From: Phocoena phocoena
Taxonomy: Eukaryota > Chordata > Mammalia > Artiodactyla > Phocoenidae
DNA length: 64,000 bases
NCBI RefSeq assembly: GCF_963924675.1
Contig: NC_089230.1
Span: forward strand, 70,981,223-71,045,222
Direction: 5' to 3'
Part shown: positions 48,366 to 60,789 of the stretch, piece by piece
Layout: every line of letters begins with the position of its first letter
Numbering within the stretch: position 1 is the first letter of the stretch
The notes under the pieces: generated by a model
What the model was told of the DNA's origin: nothing
What the model saw: only the letters and a program-made list of their open reading frames with translations
The model's database searches: none
Program-made: the position numbers and the translations under genes

Positions 48366-49472
48366 TCCCCGGAAAAGGGAACGCTCCTATACTGTTGGTG
48401 GGAATGTAAGTTGGTACAACCACTATAGGGAACAGTATGGAGGTTCCTTAAAAAACTAAAAATAGAACTACCATATGATCCAGCAACTCCACTCCTGGGC
48501 ATATATCCGGAGAAAACTCTAATTCAAAAAGATACCTGGGACTTCCCTGGTGGTGCAGTGGTTAAGAATCCACCTGCCAATGCAGGGGACACGGGTTCGA
48601 TCCCTGGTCCGGGAAGATTCCACATGCCGCGGAGCAACTAAGCCCGTGCGCCACAACTACTGAGCCTGTGCTCTAGAGCCCACAAGCCACAACTACTGAA
48701 GCCTGCGCGCCTAGAGCTCGTGCTCCACAACAAAAGAAGCCACGCAATGAGAAGCCCGCTCACCACAACAAAGAGTAGCCCCTGCTAGTGGCAACTAGAG
48801 AAAGCCCGTGTGCAGCAATGAAGCCCAACACAGCCAAAATTAAATAAATAAATTTATTTAAAAAAAAGAAAGAAAGAAAAACCTGCACCCCAATGATCGT
48901 AGCAGCACTATTTACAATAGCCGAGATATGGAAGCAACCTGAATGTCCATCAACAGATGAATGGATAAGGAAGATGTGGTACATATATACATACAACAGA
49001 ATATTACTCAGCCATAAAAAAGAATGAAATAATGCCATTTGCAGCAATATGGATGGACCCAGAGATTATCATACTAAGTGAAGTAAGTCAGACAAATATC
49101 ATATGACATCACTTGTATGTGGAAATTTAATAAAAAGATACAAATGAACTTATTTACAAAACAGAGGCAGACTCACAGACGTAGAAAACAAACTTATGGT
49201 TACCAAAGGGGAAAGTGGGGGGCAGGGGGATAAAATTAGGATTTAGGGATTAAAATATACACACAACTATATATAAAATAGATAATCAACAAGGACCTAC
49301 TACATAGCACAGAGAATTATATTCAATGTCTTGCTATATCCTGTATCTTTTCCATCATATATGTATACATGTACATATATCTATATCTGCATCACTTTGC
49401 TGTATACCCGAAGCTAACACAACATGGTAAATCAACTATGCTTCAATTTAAAAAAATTAAAAATAAAAAAAA
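48366..49472 (+). mobile_element. 5'-truncated LINE-1 with target duplication, split by a SINE
   Basis: It begins near 'ggaaaagggaacgctcctat' and runs through the ORF2 end and 3'UTR ('cgaagctaacacaacatggt') to an A-rich tail. It is flanked by cagcctca at 48358-48365 and 49473-49480. A CHR-2 SINE occupies 48539-48880. The stop-interrupted ORF2 end shows it is inactive. Confidence 0.92.
48539..48880 (+). mobile_element. CHR-2-type SINE, long class
   Basis: It begins 'ggacttccctggtggtgcag', has 'gggttcgatccctggtccgg', and contains two copies of a cacaactactga block (near 48652 and 48689). It ends in AAATAAATAAATT plus a GAAA-rich tail. It interrupts the surrounding LINE-1; at least acctg is duplicated (48534-48538 and 48881-48885). 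Confidence 0.93.
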
Positions 49473-50391
49473 CAGCCTCACCTCAAGATCTGAGTGGGTT
49501 TTGCTTCCAACAGGCTTTCCATGAAACTAGAACTCTCCCAGGGAGACGATGCAGCTGCTTGCTGTAGTTCATGTCCATGTTGTGGTTTTTCTCTGTGCCC
49601 AAGAACATTTTCTAGAGCTGGTTGCTTCCTTTTCACAAGATGTGATAATGGCTTAGGGAACTCAAAGCCTGGCACATAAGCAAAACATAATGAGGGGGGA
49701 AAATCCCCAGGCAGTAGTTTTCAAGCAGAAAAGAAGGTTTTCACTATCTGCTGTTTTGGGAGATCTCAGAACATGGCTTTCCTTTGCTGAGAAAAATGGA
49801 CTCTGTGACATTTGATCTCAGCATGGATTCCTCAGTGCAGGACTCCCTCAGGCTTTCCAAGGGAGAAGGCACTTTATCTCTGGGAGGACAAGATTCAGCA
49901 GCAGGTCTGCAACCTACTCTCCTCATTAAAGTTGACAGAGGTGCCCCTAGGAAACAAAGAAGGTAGCTTAGTCTAATCTCCTTGTAAAGATGCTAATGAC
50001 AGGTCCCCTGCCAAGCAAAGTAATTGAATTCCTGGTGGGAGAGTTCTTCCCTAAGGAAAGGTTTAGCCTTGGGTACTAGGTTGCCTAGGATTGCTTCTGG
50101 TAAACAAACATGGGCTTTGTTAACTTCTGGGGCAGGGCTCCCTGTCACAGGCATTTAAACTCTGTAACCAGCTAAGTATAAAAAGGAGAGATTGCAAGAC
50201 TAAAACGGCCCTCTTCTGTATGTGATATGACCTGGGCACATCCCTTAGAGACCTCGTGTATTCCCCTGAGCTAGAGTGGGTCCAGTACTTCAAGAAAGGG
50301 CCTGAAGACCTGTGTTGACAGTCTTAGGCTGGTCCCTGCTTACCCTGTGCCTTTTGATTAGTTGTCTCCTTGAAATTATCAGGAAAGCTTG

Positions 50392-50416
50392 ACCACCACC
50401 ACCACCACCACCACCC
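50392..50416 (+). repeat. (ACC)n trinucleotide repeat
   Basis: An eight-unit accacc run, followed by C-rich sequence. Confidence 0.9.
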
Positions 50417-50739
50417 CCGACCCCGGATAAAATCTGATTCCTTTGGGTCTGATTGGACAGTCTCATCTTGTGATCAGTCAGGAGTCTGGCAAAGGAAGAG
50501 GGAGGGGTTTGTTCAAGTGTCAAGTAGCAGGCATCAGTCTGCTAAGTGATGCCTTCTCGGGAGGGTCCACAAACCCTTCGCAAAATGAGCAGGTGCCCAT
50601 TTTGAATCACCTTTGAGATCTGCCAGAGGTAAGGACCTGGGACTTGGTCCACCAAGATAGGCTAGATGAGTGTCAAAGGGAGAAAGAGATGGAACTGAGA
50701 AACCAAGGTGGAGATGTCATTCCCATCAGACCAGAGATC

Positions 50740-50915
50740 AGCTTTGCGATTACCTAGAGATGTGGGATAGGGAGGGTGGGAGGGAGGCTCAAGAGGGAGG
50801 GGATATGGGGATATATGTATGCATATGGCCGATTCACTTTGTTGTACAACAGAAACTAACACAGTATTGTGAAGCAATTATACTCCAATAAAGAGCTATT
50901 AAAAATAAATAAAGG
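50740..50915 (+). mobile_element. LINE-1 3'UTR end fragment
   Basis: 'agagggaggggatatgggga', 'gccgattcactttgttgtac', 'agaaactaacacagtattgt' and 'tactccaataaagagctatt' match the artiodactyl/cetacean LINE-1 3' terminus. Confidence 0.82.
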
Positions 50916-51785
50916 GCTTTCATTATAAACTGCTCTTGGAATCTGAATTTAGCTAAACTCATAACATCAGAGCAGAACAGTTATATCAAACCGTGTCAAA
51001 TCTAGACAGATGGATGGAATATTTGAATAAAAGCAGTCAATCAAGCAAGACAACCATACCAAGTGGGAAGAGAGGTATTTTCCAGGTAGCACGCAGATCA
51101 GTGGGTCACTGGGCACCCATCCCTTCATCCCGCCTCCAGCTCTGCCTCTTACCGACCCCACCACCTGAGTCCACTTTTGTCCCTGGACTTCCCAATTATT
51201 TTAATTTTCTACCCATGTCCTCTTTCATTTTTAGCCCTGTGGGTTCAGCCTTGGTAAGTTATTTGCCTTATAAGAAAAAAACAGAAGTTCACAAAGCACT
51301 TTCTTCCTCATCATGGCCGGAAAATCAGTGCTCTTTAATCTTCCGGAGAGGATTAAGCTGTATACTGCTTAAATGAATCCATAAGCAGCATGTCACCTGA
51401 TTAAATTCAGACTATGAATGTGCCTGTAGTTCCTTTAGTCACCAGAAACAGTTATCCATAGAGGTTGGATGAGACACTGAGCTTCCAGTTCCCTCCCAGG
51501 ACAGGTGAAATCATTTAACTCAAAAATCTGACAAATGGGACAAGCTCTGGCTTTAGATAGCAATTACATTCTTTGAAAACCAGTTTTTCCCTTCAGCTTC
51601 TGAGGAAAACTCAGGGCTTGTACTGCTGATTAGAGAGCACAGTTTTTGCCAAACTCTAATGGATGTCCCCCCAGATTTTGGAAGCAGAATGAACACCGAA
51701 TCATCAAAGAGCAATCAACTGTGGGCTCCAATTCAGACGTCTCTTTGGGTGGGAGAGGTTTAGCTCTATACAAGATGGAAGTTTT

Positions 51786-52007
51786 TTTTGTTTGTTTTTT
51801 TTTTTGTTTTTTTTTGCAGTACGCGGGCCTCTCACTGTTGTGGCCTCTCCCACTGCGGAGTGCAGGCTCCAGACGTGCAGGCTCAGTGGCCATGGCTCAC
51901 GGGCCTAGCCGCTCACACGGCATGTGGGATCTTCCTGGACCGGGGCACGAACCCGTGTCCCCTGCATTGGCAGGCGGACTCTCAACCACTGCGCCACCAG
52001 GGAAGCC
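51786..52007 (-). mobile_element. CHR-type SINE (short class) with perfect 15-base target-site duplication
   Basis: The minus strand begins 'gggcttccctggtggcgcag' and ends in an A-rich tail. Exact copies of caagatggaagtttt flank it at 51771-51785 and 52008-52022. It is nearly the same type as the copy at 23650. Confidence 0.95.
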
Positions 52008-52039
52008 CAAGATGGAAGTTTTAAATCAATAACTCATGC

Positions 52040-53636
52040 TTCCTTATTCAGCACCACCAAACCAGCTTTACAACAAATGTTAAAGGAACTTCTCTAGGTA
52101 GGAAACACAAGAGAAGGAAAAGACCTACAAAAAAAAAACCCAAAACAATTAAGAAAATGGTAATAAGAACATACATATAAATAATTACCTTAAATGTAAA
52201 TGGATTAAATGCTCCAACCAAAAGACATAGACTGGCTGAATGGATATAAAAACAAGACCCATATATATGCTGTCTACAAGAGACCCACTTCAGACCTAGG
52301 GACACATACAGACTGAAAGTGAGGGGATGGAAAAAGATATTACATGCAAATGGAAATCAAAAGAAAGCTGGAGTAGCAATTCTAACATCAGACAAAATAG
52401 ACTTTAAAATAAAGACTATTACAAGAGACAAAGAAAGACACTGCATAATGATCATGGAATCAATCCAAGAAGAAGATTTAACAATTGTAAATATTTATGC
52501 ACCCAAAAAAGGAGCACCTCAATACATAATGCAAATGCTAAGAGCCATAAAAGGGGAAATCGACAGTAACACAAAATAGTATGGGACTTTAACACCCCAC
52601 TTTCACTAATGGACAGACCATCTAAAATGAAAAAAAATAAGGAAACACAAGCTCTAAATGACACATTAGACAAGATGGACTTCATTGATATTTATAGGAC
52701 ATTCCATCCAAAAACAAGAGAATACACTTTCTTCTCAAGTGCTCATGGAACATTCTCCAGGATAGATCATATCTTGGGTCACAAATCAAGTCTTGGTAAA
52801 TTTAAGAAAACTGAAATCGTATCAAGTATCTTTTCCAAGCACAACACTATGAGACTAGATAAAAATTACAGGGAAAAAACTGTAAAAAAAATACAAACAC
52901 ATGGAGGCTAAACAATATGCTACTAAATAACCAAGAGATCACTGAAGAAATCAGAGGAAATCAAGAACTACCTAGAAACAAGTGACAATGAAAACACAAC
53001 AACCCAAAACCTTGGGATGCAGCAAAAGCAGTTCTAAGAGGGAAGTTTATAGCAATACAAACCTACTCAAGAAACAAGAAAAATCTCAAATAAACAACCT
53101 AAACTTACACCTAAAGCAAGCAGAGAAAGAAGAACCAAAAACCCCCAAAGTTAGCAGAAGGAAAGGAATCATAAAGATCAGATCAGAAATAAATGAAAAA
53201 GAAATGAAGGAAACAATAGCAGAAATCAATAAAACTAAAAGTTGGTTCTTTGAGAAGATAAACAAAATTGATAAACCATTAGCCACACTCATCAAGAAAG
53301 AAAGGAAGAAGACATAAATCAATAGAATTAGAAATGAAAAAGGAAAAGTAACAACTGACACTGCAGAAATACAAAGGATCATGAGAGATTACTACAAGCA
53401 ACTCTATGCCAATAAAATAGATAACCTGGAAGAAATGGACAAATTCTTAGAAAAGCACAACCTTCTGAGACTGAATCAGGAAGAAACAGAAAATATAAAC
53501 AGACCAATCACAAGCACTGAAATTGAAACTGTGATTAAATATCTTCCAACAGACAAAAGCCCAGGACCAGATGGCTTCACAGGTGAATTCTATCAAACAT
53601 TTAGAGAAGAACTAAAATCTATCTTTCTCAAACTCT
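52040..53636 (+). mobile_element. LINE-1 fragment (end of ORF1 to start of RT), truncated at both ends
   Basis: It starts at 'attcagcaccaccaaaccag', the end of ORF1, and enters ORF2 at about 52150. The endonuclease is recognisable in frame 52319-52579 (MRGWKKILHANGNQKKAGVA) and 52609-52911 (FSRIDHILGHKSSLGKFKKT). RT begins at 53381-53716 ([19 protein letters not shown]). It breaks off at about 53636 against an MLT1-like LTR instead of an A tail. Stops and frameshifts are present. Confidence 0.9.
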
Positions 53637-53907
53637 TCTGTTCCAGACTTCTCTCCCAGCCTATGGTGGTTGTCAGTAATCTTGGCATTCCTTGGGTTGT
53701 AGATGCATCACTCTAAAATCTGCCTCCACTGTCATTCTTACAAGGATGCTAGTCATATTGAACAAAGGCTCCGTCTACTGTGGCATGACTTCATCTTAAT
53801 TTATACCTTACTTACATGTGCAAAGACTCTATTTCCAAACAAGAGGCTAGGACTTCAACATATGTTTTTGTGGGACACTATTCAATTCACAACAGTAAGA
53901 AAAAAAT
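53637..53907 (-). mobile_element. MaLR LTR, MLT1-like, antisense fragment
   Basis: 'tctggtggtt'-like 'ctcccagcctatggtggttg', 'ccttgggttgtagatgcatc', 'tgcaaagactctatttccaa' and 'gggacactattcaattcaca' are the reverse complement of an MLT1 LTR, which on its own strand starts 'tgttgtgaattgaatagtgt'. Confidence 0.78.
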
Positions 53908-54689
53908 TTTCCTGATTTTTAACAAAAATGACTAAGTGGAAAGAAACAATTTTGTGTAAACTATTTTATGGACCTATTCACCCCTAAAAATGTAAACCTT
54001 TGACTTAACCTATGAAATTTCAATATCAGAAAGTTACGTTTTATATAGAAGGCCAAAACAGATGGGTGGCTTTTAACTCATCAGGTCAGTGCCCTTTGGC
54101 CTCATTAAAATAATCCATTTGAGTTGCTACACTTGGGCAATATCTAGAAATTTCCTGTTTGAAGTTGACTTCTAGCAACGGACTTATCATGTATGATGAG
54201 ACCAAAATTTAGGGTGTTGGAGTTTAGGTAACTCAGATATTAGAAGCTCAAGGAAAGAATCAAAGCTGGGTATCCACTTTGGATGTTTCCTACATGACCC
54301 ACCAAACTTGGAGTGCTTCCGGTGGAATTCCAGAACAAGAATGCTTGGAAAGTAGTTTTTCTGATTTCAGAACAGTAACAAGAGAGTTGCTCTAGCAGCA
54401 ATTCCAGTGAAACTGGCTCCATCGGGTGTTGTTCCTGTCATCCTTGGAGAGATCCTGGCCAGAAGTACATTGCCATGGACATTCAAGATAAGCCAACCCA
54501 AACATTGAACAAAGCCAGCCAATCAGGCAGCTTTGAGAAAAAGGCAGAGTAGAGACGAATCATCAGTCATTTGTGACTGACTCTTCCATTTTTACCTGTT
54601 GAAATTAAATGTATAAAGCCCTTAATTTGGGAACATTATAAGTACCATGAAATCAACAACTATATAGTAATTGCTTTGACTTCCACAAT

Positions 54690-55000
54690 TTTCCCCAACA
54701 TTTTACAGTGAAAATTTTCAAGCATACAGCAAAGTTGAAAGAATTTTATGGTGAACATCACCTGGATTCTATTATTAACTCTTCACTACACTTGCTTTCT
54801 CATATGTCTATCCGTTGGTCCAACCTTCTATCTACCTATCAATTTATCTTATTTGTATGCATTTCAAAATAAATTACAGACATTAGTTCATAACCTCCTA
54901 AATACTTCATGCATATCATTAACTGGGGATTTTCACAGCTTAAAGAGCTGTGGAACAGGCCACATAAATCATGAGACATTTATAGCATAGCACCTCCATA
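54690..55000 (+). repeat. Old interspersed repeat, family uncertain
   Basis: 'cagcaaagttgaaagaattt', 'atggtgaacatcacctggat', 'tctcatatgtctatccgttg' and 'gcatttcaaaataaattaca' follow a common mammalian fossil repeat that I cannot name. Confidence 0.45.
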
Positions 55001-55126
55001 ATGATAATTTGTTTCATGGTAAGTGTCTTAGATAGCATTCCCCAAGCACCTAAGTGAATATCTAAAATATAAGGCAAGCATGGTTATAAGGTTTATATTA
55101 AGATATTTCATCCACAAAATATTTAA

Positions 55127-55298
55127 GGGACTTCCCTGGTGGTCCAGTGGTTAAGACTTCACCTTCCAATGCAGGGGGTGCGGGTTTGATCCCTGGTTGG
55201 AAAGCTAAGATCCCACGTGCCGCATGGCCAAAATTGTAACAAATTCAATAAAGATTTAAAAAATGGTCCATATCAAAAAAAATCTTTAAAAAAACCCC
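55127..55298 (+). mobile_element. CHR-1-like SINE with 12-base target-site duplication
   Basis: It begins 'gggacttccctggtggtcca', has 'cgggtttgatccctggttgg' and an A/T-rich tail. Exact copies of caaaatatttaa flank it at 55115-55126 and 55299-55310. Confidence 0.93.
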
Positions 55299-55844
55299 CA
55301 AAATATTTAAAAACTCGTTGAGACATCTTACTCGCAAATATTGGTACTATATCCCTTCCTGGGTGTATATAGAAGAACTTGGGTTGGTATTACTTCAGAA
55401 TTCAGGCCTCACAAGTTCCCAGCTGTCCTATAACTACACTGAATGTGCTGACTTAAGTCCTCTCCAAAGACCAGAATCATTCTCTCTACCAGGGCATCTC
55501 TCACAATGTTTCTTCTACTACAATCCTCTCAAATACAAGTTTAAACTCTAGGTCTCACCAATAAAAATTTCATAAAGCATTACCTTCTATTTTATTAATA
55601 TTTGTCAAACACTATCTTTCCATTAAAAAGAAAGCACTCTTGCCCCCTCTGTTCTCATGGGTTGCTGACATTGCAGGGATTGCCTGGATAACATAGCCCC
55701 ATTCTGACAGAAAAAGATTCAAGTAAGACATAGAATTTCATCGATTAATTGGAGAGAGAGAACAAGGACAGGGAGACATTCATAAACTTAAAAATTGAAT
55801 GAAGCAATTCCCTCTTTATAAGAAGATCAATAAACAGAAATGTT

Positions 55845-56035
55845 ATAGAAAACAAACTTACAGTTACCAAAGGGGAAATGGCAGGGAGGGATAAATTAGG
55901 AGTTTGGGGTTAGCAGATACAGATAAGCAACAAGGTCATCCTATACATAAATCTATATCTATATTTTTATTATTATGCTGTACACCAGAAACTAACACAT
56001 TATAAATCAACTATACTTCAATAAATATTCAAAAA
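55845..56035 (+). mobile_element. LINE-1 3'UTR fragment
   Basis: 'gaaaacaaacttacagttac', 'aggagtttggggttagcaga' and 'gtacaccagaaactaacaca' end in 'atacttcaataaatattcaa'. Confidence 0.85.
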
Positions 56036-56059
56036 TTTAAGCGATCCCCCACCCCGCCA

Positions 56060-57645
56060 AAAAAAGAAAACAGAAATTCTAGAACTCAGGGAAGAGATGG
56101 CAAAGCAATGGGAGGAGATGAAACAAGAGCTGGTGGAAATCGGCAAAGAACTGGAAGAGAAAAATCATGGAAATAAGACAAAATTGGAGGGAGCACAAAT
56201 CAAATCAAACAGACACTGTAAAGTAGTCAAAACAGAAAAGAAACTTACTTCTTTAGAAGTTGAAAAGAATTAGAAAGAAAATGAGAAAGAAACAGGCAAA
56301 GGAAATCCAACACATTGTTAAAATTACCAAATAAGCAAAGAAAAAAAGACTTAAACAATATGAGGATTAGAGGGACAGAAACAAAATGATAAACATGATA
56401 CACCCCCTGCAGTAGAGAAACTGTAAATGATATGTGTCTGGCAATATAAAAGTGATTTAACTATCACAGAGTGGAATGGGAAGATGGGGGAAAAAAAGGT
56501 GGGAAGAAAAGCACAATGATCTGTAATATACCTGAGTCAAAGGATGTCATTTAAGGCTGTAAAATGAAGTAATATAAATACTAGCATATATAAATCATAC
56601 AAAGATAAATTTTAAAAATTGTTTCTTACCAAAATTAGGAGGTGTGGGGCAGCAAGTTGAAGGGAGAACAGGAAAATAAGCTTGTTTTATTATTGCACAT
56701 AGTAAGGCAAAACAGATATCGTCTCTAAAGAAATAAAGGGCTAAGGGTATTACATATGTATAATTACACAAGTAACCACAAAACAAAAGCACTAAACTTC
56801 CTAAATATCAGATGAATCATCTTCAGTATAAAATAAAGATCACAGACTGAAATACATTTTAAAAACGATAAAGGGAATTCCTTGGCAGTCTAGTGGTTAG
56901 GACTCTGTGCTTTCACTGCCGAGGTACCAGGTTCAATCCCTGGTCAGGGAACTAAGATCCTGCAAGCCATGCAGCGCAGCAAATAAATAAATACTATGAA
57001 AACTGCATATATAAAAAAAAATAACAGAATTAAGACTACATAGTCTTTTAAATCAATAAATATAAACGGACTGAACACATCTATTAAAAGAAAAAGAATT
57101 GTAGACAAGTTCAAAAAGTAAAACACAACTCCAAGCTGTGTGTAAAATACTTATTTAAAACAAAGTGATTCAGAAAGACTGAAAATAAAAACATGGGAAA
57201 AGTTATACCAGATAGATATAAACCGAAAGAAAGCAGGGGTTCCAATCATAAAATCAGAATAGATGGAGTATCAGAAAAAGAATATTAAATGAAACAATAA
57301 AAGGACATTTTATAATCCTAAAACTTGCAATTAATGGTGACTGTATAAGAGCTATAAATATTTACTTGAGCATGAAAAAACATAGCATCAATTTTCATAA
57401 TTCAGAAAGTAGGAAATACCAGAAAGGTTGACAAAAACATGTTTCTAGTAGAAGCTTAATTTTTCTCTCAGTCCATGAGTGAGAGTGAGGATTTAGAAGA
57501 TTTGAAATTAATAAGGGAGATAAATTAATAAAAATTCAATACCCAGAAAATAGAGAATACATCTCTTTTTCAAGCAGCCATGGTACAACCAAAATTGACC
57601 AGACTAAGCTATGAAGAAAGTCTCAATAAATTCTTTATGATCGTG
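56060..57645 (+). mobile_element. Ancient LINE-1 fragment (ORF1 remnant to ORF2 endonuclease), split by a SINE
   Basis: A/G-rich sequence at 56060-56340 reads like a decayed LINE-1 ORF1 coiled coil. After the SINE, 'aaacggactgaacacatcta', 'aagaaagcaggggttccaat', 'gacattttataatcctaaaa' and 'gtctcaataaattctttatg' follow the endonuclease order. It is heavily decayed, so limits are approximate. Confidence 0.65.
56873..57020 (+). mobile_element. CHR-1-like SINE
   Basis: It begins 'gggaattccttggcagtcta', has 'caggttcaatccctggtcag' and a tail of AAATAAATAAAT. It lies inside the ancient LINE-1 at 56060-57645. Confidence 0.9.
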
Positions 57646-57649
57646 AGTT

Positions 57650-57830
57650 TTGTCATCGAGAAAATGAATGCCTTTCCACTTGTCCAAGTATTTTTTCCTT
57701 CAGGAGTATTCTATCATTTACTTCACACAGGTCTTTGCCTAATTATTGGTACACTTATTTCTTGATATTTTTTCTTACTTGTCACTCTTGTTAATAGACC
57801 CATTCCATTAAATTGTTATACTAACTATAC
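57650..57830 (-). mobile_element. Possible inverted ancient LINE-1 piece
   Basis: 'acttcacacaggtctttgcc', 'tacacttatttcttgatatt' and 'gtcactcttgttaatagacc' resemble LINE-1 RT sequence in antisense, directly next to sense endonuclease sequence. It is very decayed. Confidence 0.35.
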
Positions 57831-58254
57831 ATATGGATATATAGAGAAATATATACGTGTGTGTGACTATATATACATTTCTGAATATTAGTGCTATACT
57901 ATGCTCCTTTACTGAACTGTAGATTTTTCAGGTGATTTTTGTTGCCAAATAACCAGAAACTGCAGTCAACTTCCCAGCAGCCCTGTAGTCCTGAGGAGGG
58001 TGGCCGGCAGGGGAATCTGGAGGTTTCTGCAGACTCAAAGCAGCTGAAGCCCACTCAACTGCCTTCACTGCTGGAAGATAACATGATTTCTGCCTTCTTT
58101 CCACCTTCCAAATTCTTATAATGTGCATTTTATTCATACAGTATAAACTGCACCCATAGGGGCAAAGGAAGTCTAGTAAAAGTACTTTCTGGCTTCAAAT
58201 TCACCTGATATAGGAGAGGGCATACCAGGGGGTGGGAATGAATGCTGGTTGCCC

Positions 58255-58279
58255 AAAAAAAAAAAAAAAAAAAAAAAAA
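58255..58279 (+). repeat. Poly(A) run of 25 bases
   Basis: A pure A tract. The sequence before it ('gaatgctggttgccc') is not recognisable as a retroelement end. Confidence 0.95.
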
Positions 58280-58329
58280 TCCAGCACGAATATAAAATAT
58301 ATGAAAAGTTTTTAAGATGTCAATAAGAT

Positions 58330-59120
58330 ATAGAAAAATGGTGGAAGGACATAAACAGTTTCCCAAAAAGTTGGTATAGGTATGAATAACAGTTCACAGA
58401 AAAGGATGCCTATTTAATGCCTCTTAAATATATGAAAAGGATGTCTATACTCACTCACAAGAAGAGAAAAGCAGATTGAAAGTATCCCTAGATACCAGTG
58501 TCCATTGTTTGGAAACACTATAAAGTCGGTAACACACTGTATTGGTGAGTGTATGAGGAAACAGGAACTCTCCATGTATGTGGTGGGAGACTGCGATTTG
58601 GTATTACCTACCAAAATTACAATTGCACACAAATATTTCACTTCACTTAGAAATTCCACTTCAAGGAACTTATCCTCTAGGTATACTTACACATGTGAAA
58701 TTGAAATAGCAAACACCTGCATACAACCTAGCTGTCCATCAATAGGGGATTGGTTAAATAAATTATGGAACAGTCTTCAATGGATGATTGTGTATATTTA
58801 AAAATGGAGAAAAACTTTGTGTACCACTTTAGAAATAGTTGCAAGACATTAAGTGACAAAATCAAGGTGCAGGACTTTACGAAGAGAAATCTAACTTTTG
58901 TTTTAAAAAACAGAGGAAAAATCACATATTATTGCATTGGCTTTTAGATGCTAAAAATTCTGGGGTGGCATATAGGAAACTAACAGTAGTGATTATCTTT
59001 GGGAGAGGACAGTAAGAAATGGGCAGATGGAGGACAGAGTGGGGAAGATACTATTGGGATTTATGGTTGAATTATATAAATGTGTTGCCTAGTCAAAAGT
59101 AAATAAATGATTTTTTTAAA
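58330..59120 (+). mobile_element. Ancient LINE-1 3' fragment
   Basis: 'aaattccacttcaaggaact', 'ctagctgtccatcaataggg', 'gattggttaaataaattatg' and 'atctttgggagaggacagta' match old LINE-1 ORF2 end and 3'UTR landmarks. The ORFs at 58505-58947 are remnants. Confidence 0.8.
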
Positions 59121-59404
59121 TGAAGAAGACTGAAGAAGGAAAAGAACTTGGCAAAAGTTCAGTGGAATGCTATAAGGGCAACATCAAAAGACTTGAGAAT
59201 AAGCCCCATGAGGAGTGAGTCTGATTCAGCCTAGAAAAGGGAAAGCTGAGAGGTGATAGAACAGAACTCCGACATACGAGACGGCTGCTGGCCATTTGCC
59301 ATCTTCCCTGAAAATACCAAGCTAAAATGGTTTAGCTTGAGTATCCAAATTAGACTATGAAAACAGAACTAGGTTATCAAAAGAATATATGGATTTGCTT
59401 TCAC

Positions 59405-59830
59405 TAAAGCCAACCAGTCCTTGAAATATAGAGCTCTCAGTTCACTTGCTTAAATACCCTGAACTGGCTTTTGGTCCAACTGCTTTAGAACAGAATACAA
59501 AGCCCTTCATAATCCGCACCAGGCTACCTTTTAAACTAGGGCTATTGCCAGACCCCTTCTGCATTCCTCCTTTCACAAGATATACCCTCACATCTGGCAC
59601 GTTTATAACTTCCTGTTTTTAAAATCTCCTATGCTTTTTCATGCCTCCATGCCTTTGCTGATACTGATCTCACTTTCTGAAATATCCTACTTATCTTCCT
59701 AAAGTGCCCCTACTCACTCTTGAGACCCAAGAAGTAACCCCTTTGTGAAACCATTTCGGAGCCCTCCCAAATCATGGCATAATTTGCTGGGCCTTCCTAT
59801 GCCTTCCCAAGTCAAATGCTCATAGCTCTA
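59405..59830 (+). mobile_element. L2 LINE fossil, 3' region
   Basis: 'gaatacaaagcccttcataa', 'catgcctccatgcctttgct' and 'cctactcactcttgagaccc' occur in L2 order. Confidence 0.78.
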
Positions 59831-60789
59831 TTTCATTGTTCACGAGGCTACATGATGATTAGTGGAAGAGAGGTTTGGTGCCCCACTAAAGTTGGCAGAT
59901 ATCAGATGTTATCTTTTTATCCTTAGAAACCAATATGGTGGCCCATGGTTAGCACAGGACCTGGCCTCAAATCATGCTTACTGTATGGAGAGTGAGGTGT
60001 AAAAAAAAATGTATTTGAGAATAAGAAAATTTAGGCACTCACTCTGTGCTTATATATTTCAAACACTTTGATGGAATGATTACTGGTTTGCTCTCCTATG
60101 TTTACAACTTCAGAAACAGAATCCAAGGCAATCTGTGGGATGTACTAAACAGATCCTGAGCATACTGGAATATATTCCATTTCAAAAGATGCACAGTGGG
60201 TTTGACATCAATGCAGTTGTACAATGGGGAATATAAATGTGCAAAAACATGCTCTGAAAGTGAAGCACCATCTGTTGTACGTCATTACTTGAAAAGGATG
60301 ATCATTTGGGTGTGTATTTTCTGATAACATGTGTACTTAAAACTTCCAAACTTAATGTACCACTAATTTATTTTAGTTCTTTTCCTTAAGGAGAAAAAGA
60401 AAAAAAAGCCCACAAATGCTTCTGCCTTGACCTTACCAGCACCCGTTTCCACATCTCCCATCACAAAATAAACAGAAATAGGTCCTCTTTAAGAAGCCTT
60501 GGTTTTAAAAATGGGTTTTTTACATGTCAGAAAAATACATTTCAATTTATAAAAAGTTTCCAATCAGCAAATTCAATCTCAGGTTCATATTTTACAGCCA
60601 AAGTCTTATTCAAACACCCGAGTCCCTGTGCAATCATTTACTTATCGTAACTGAGTAAATTATTCATAATTATCATATATGATCATATCACTTATCAGGA
60701 AATTGAATCAAGCAGAACTACCTATGCCTTCTTTCAGTCCAATTTTATATTGAATCTACACAAAAGAAGTGGAAACACTCTCCCCTGAA

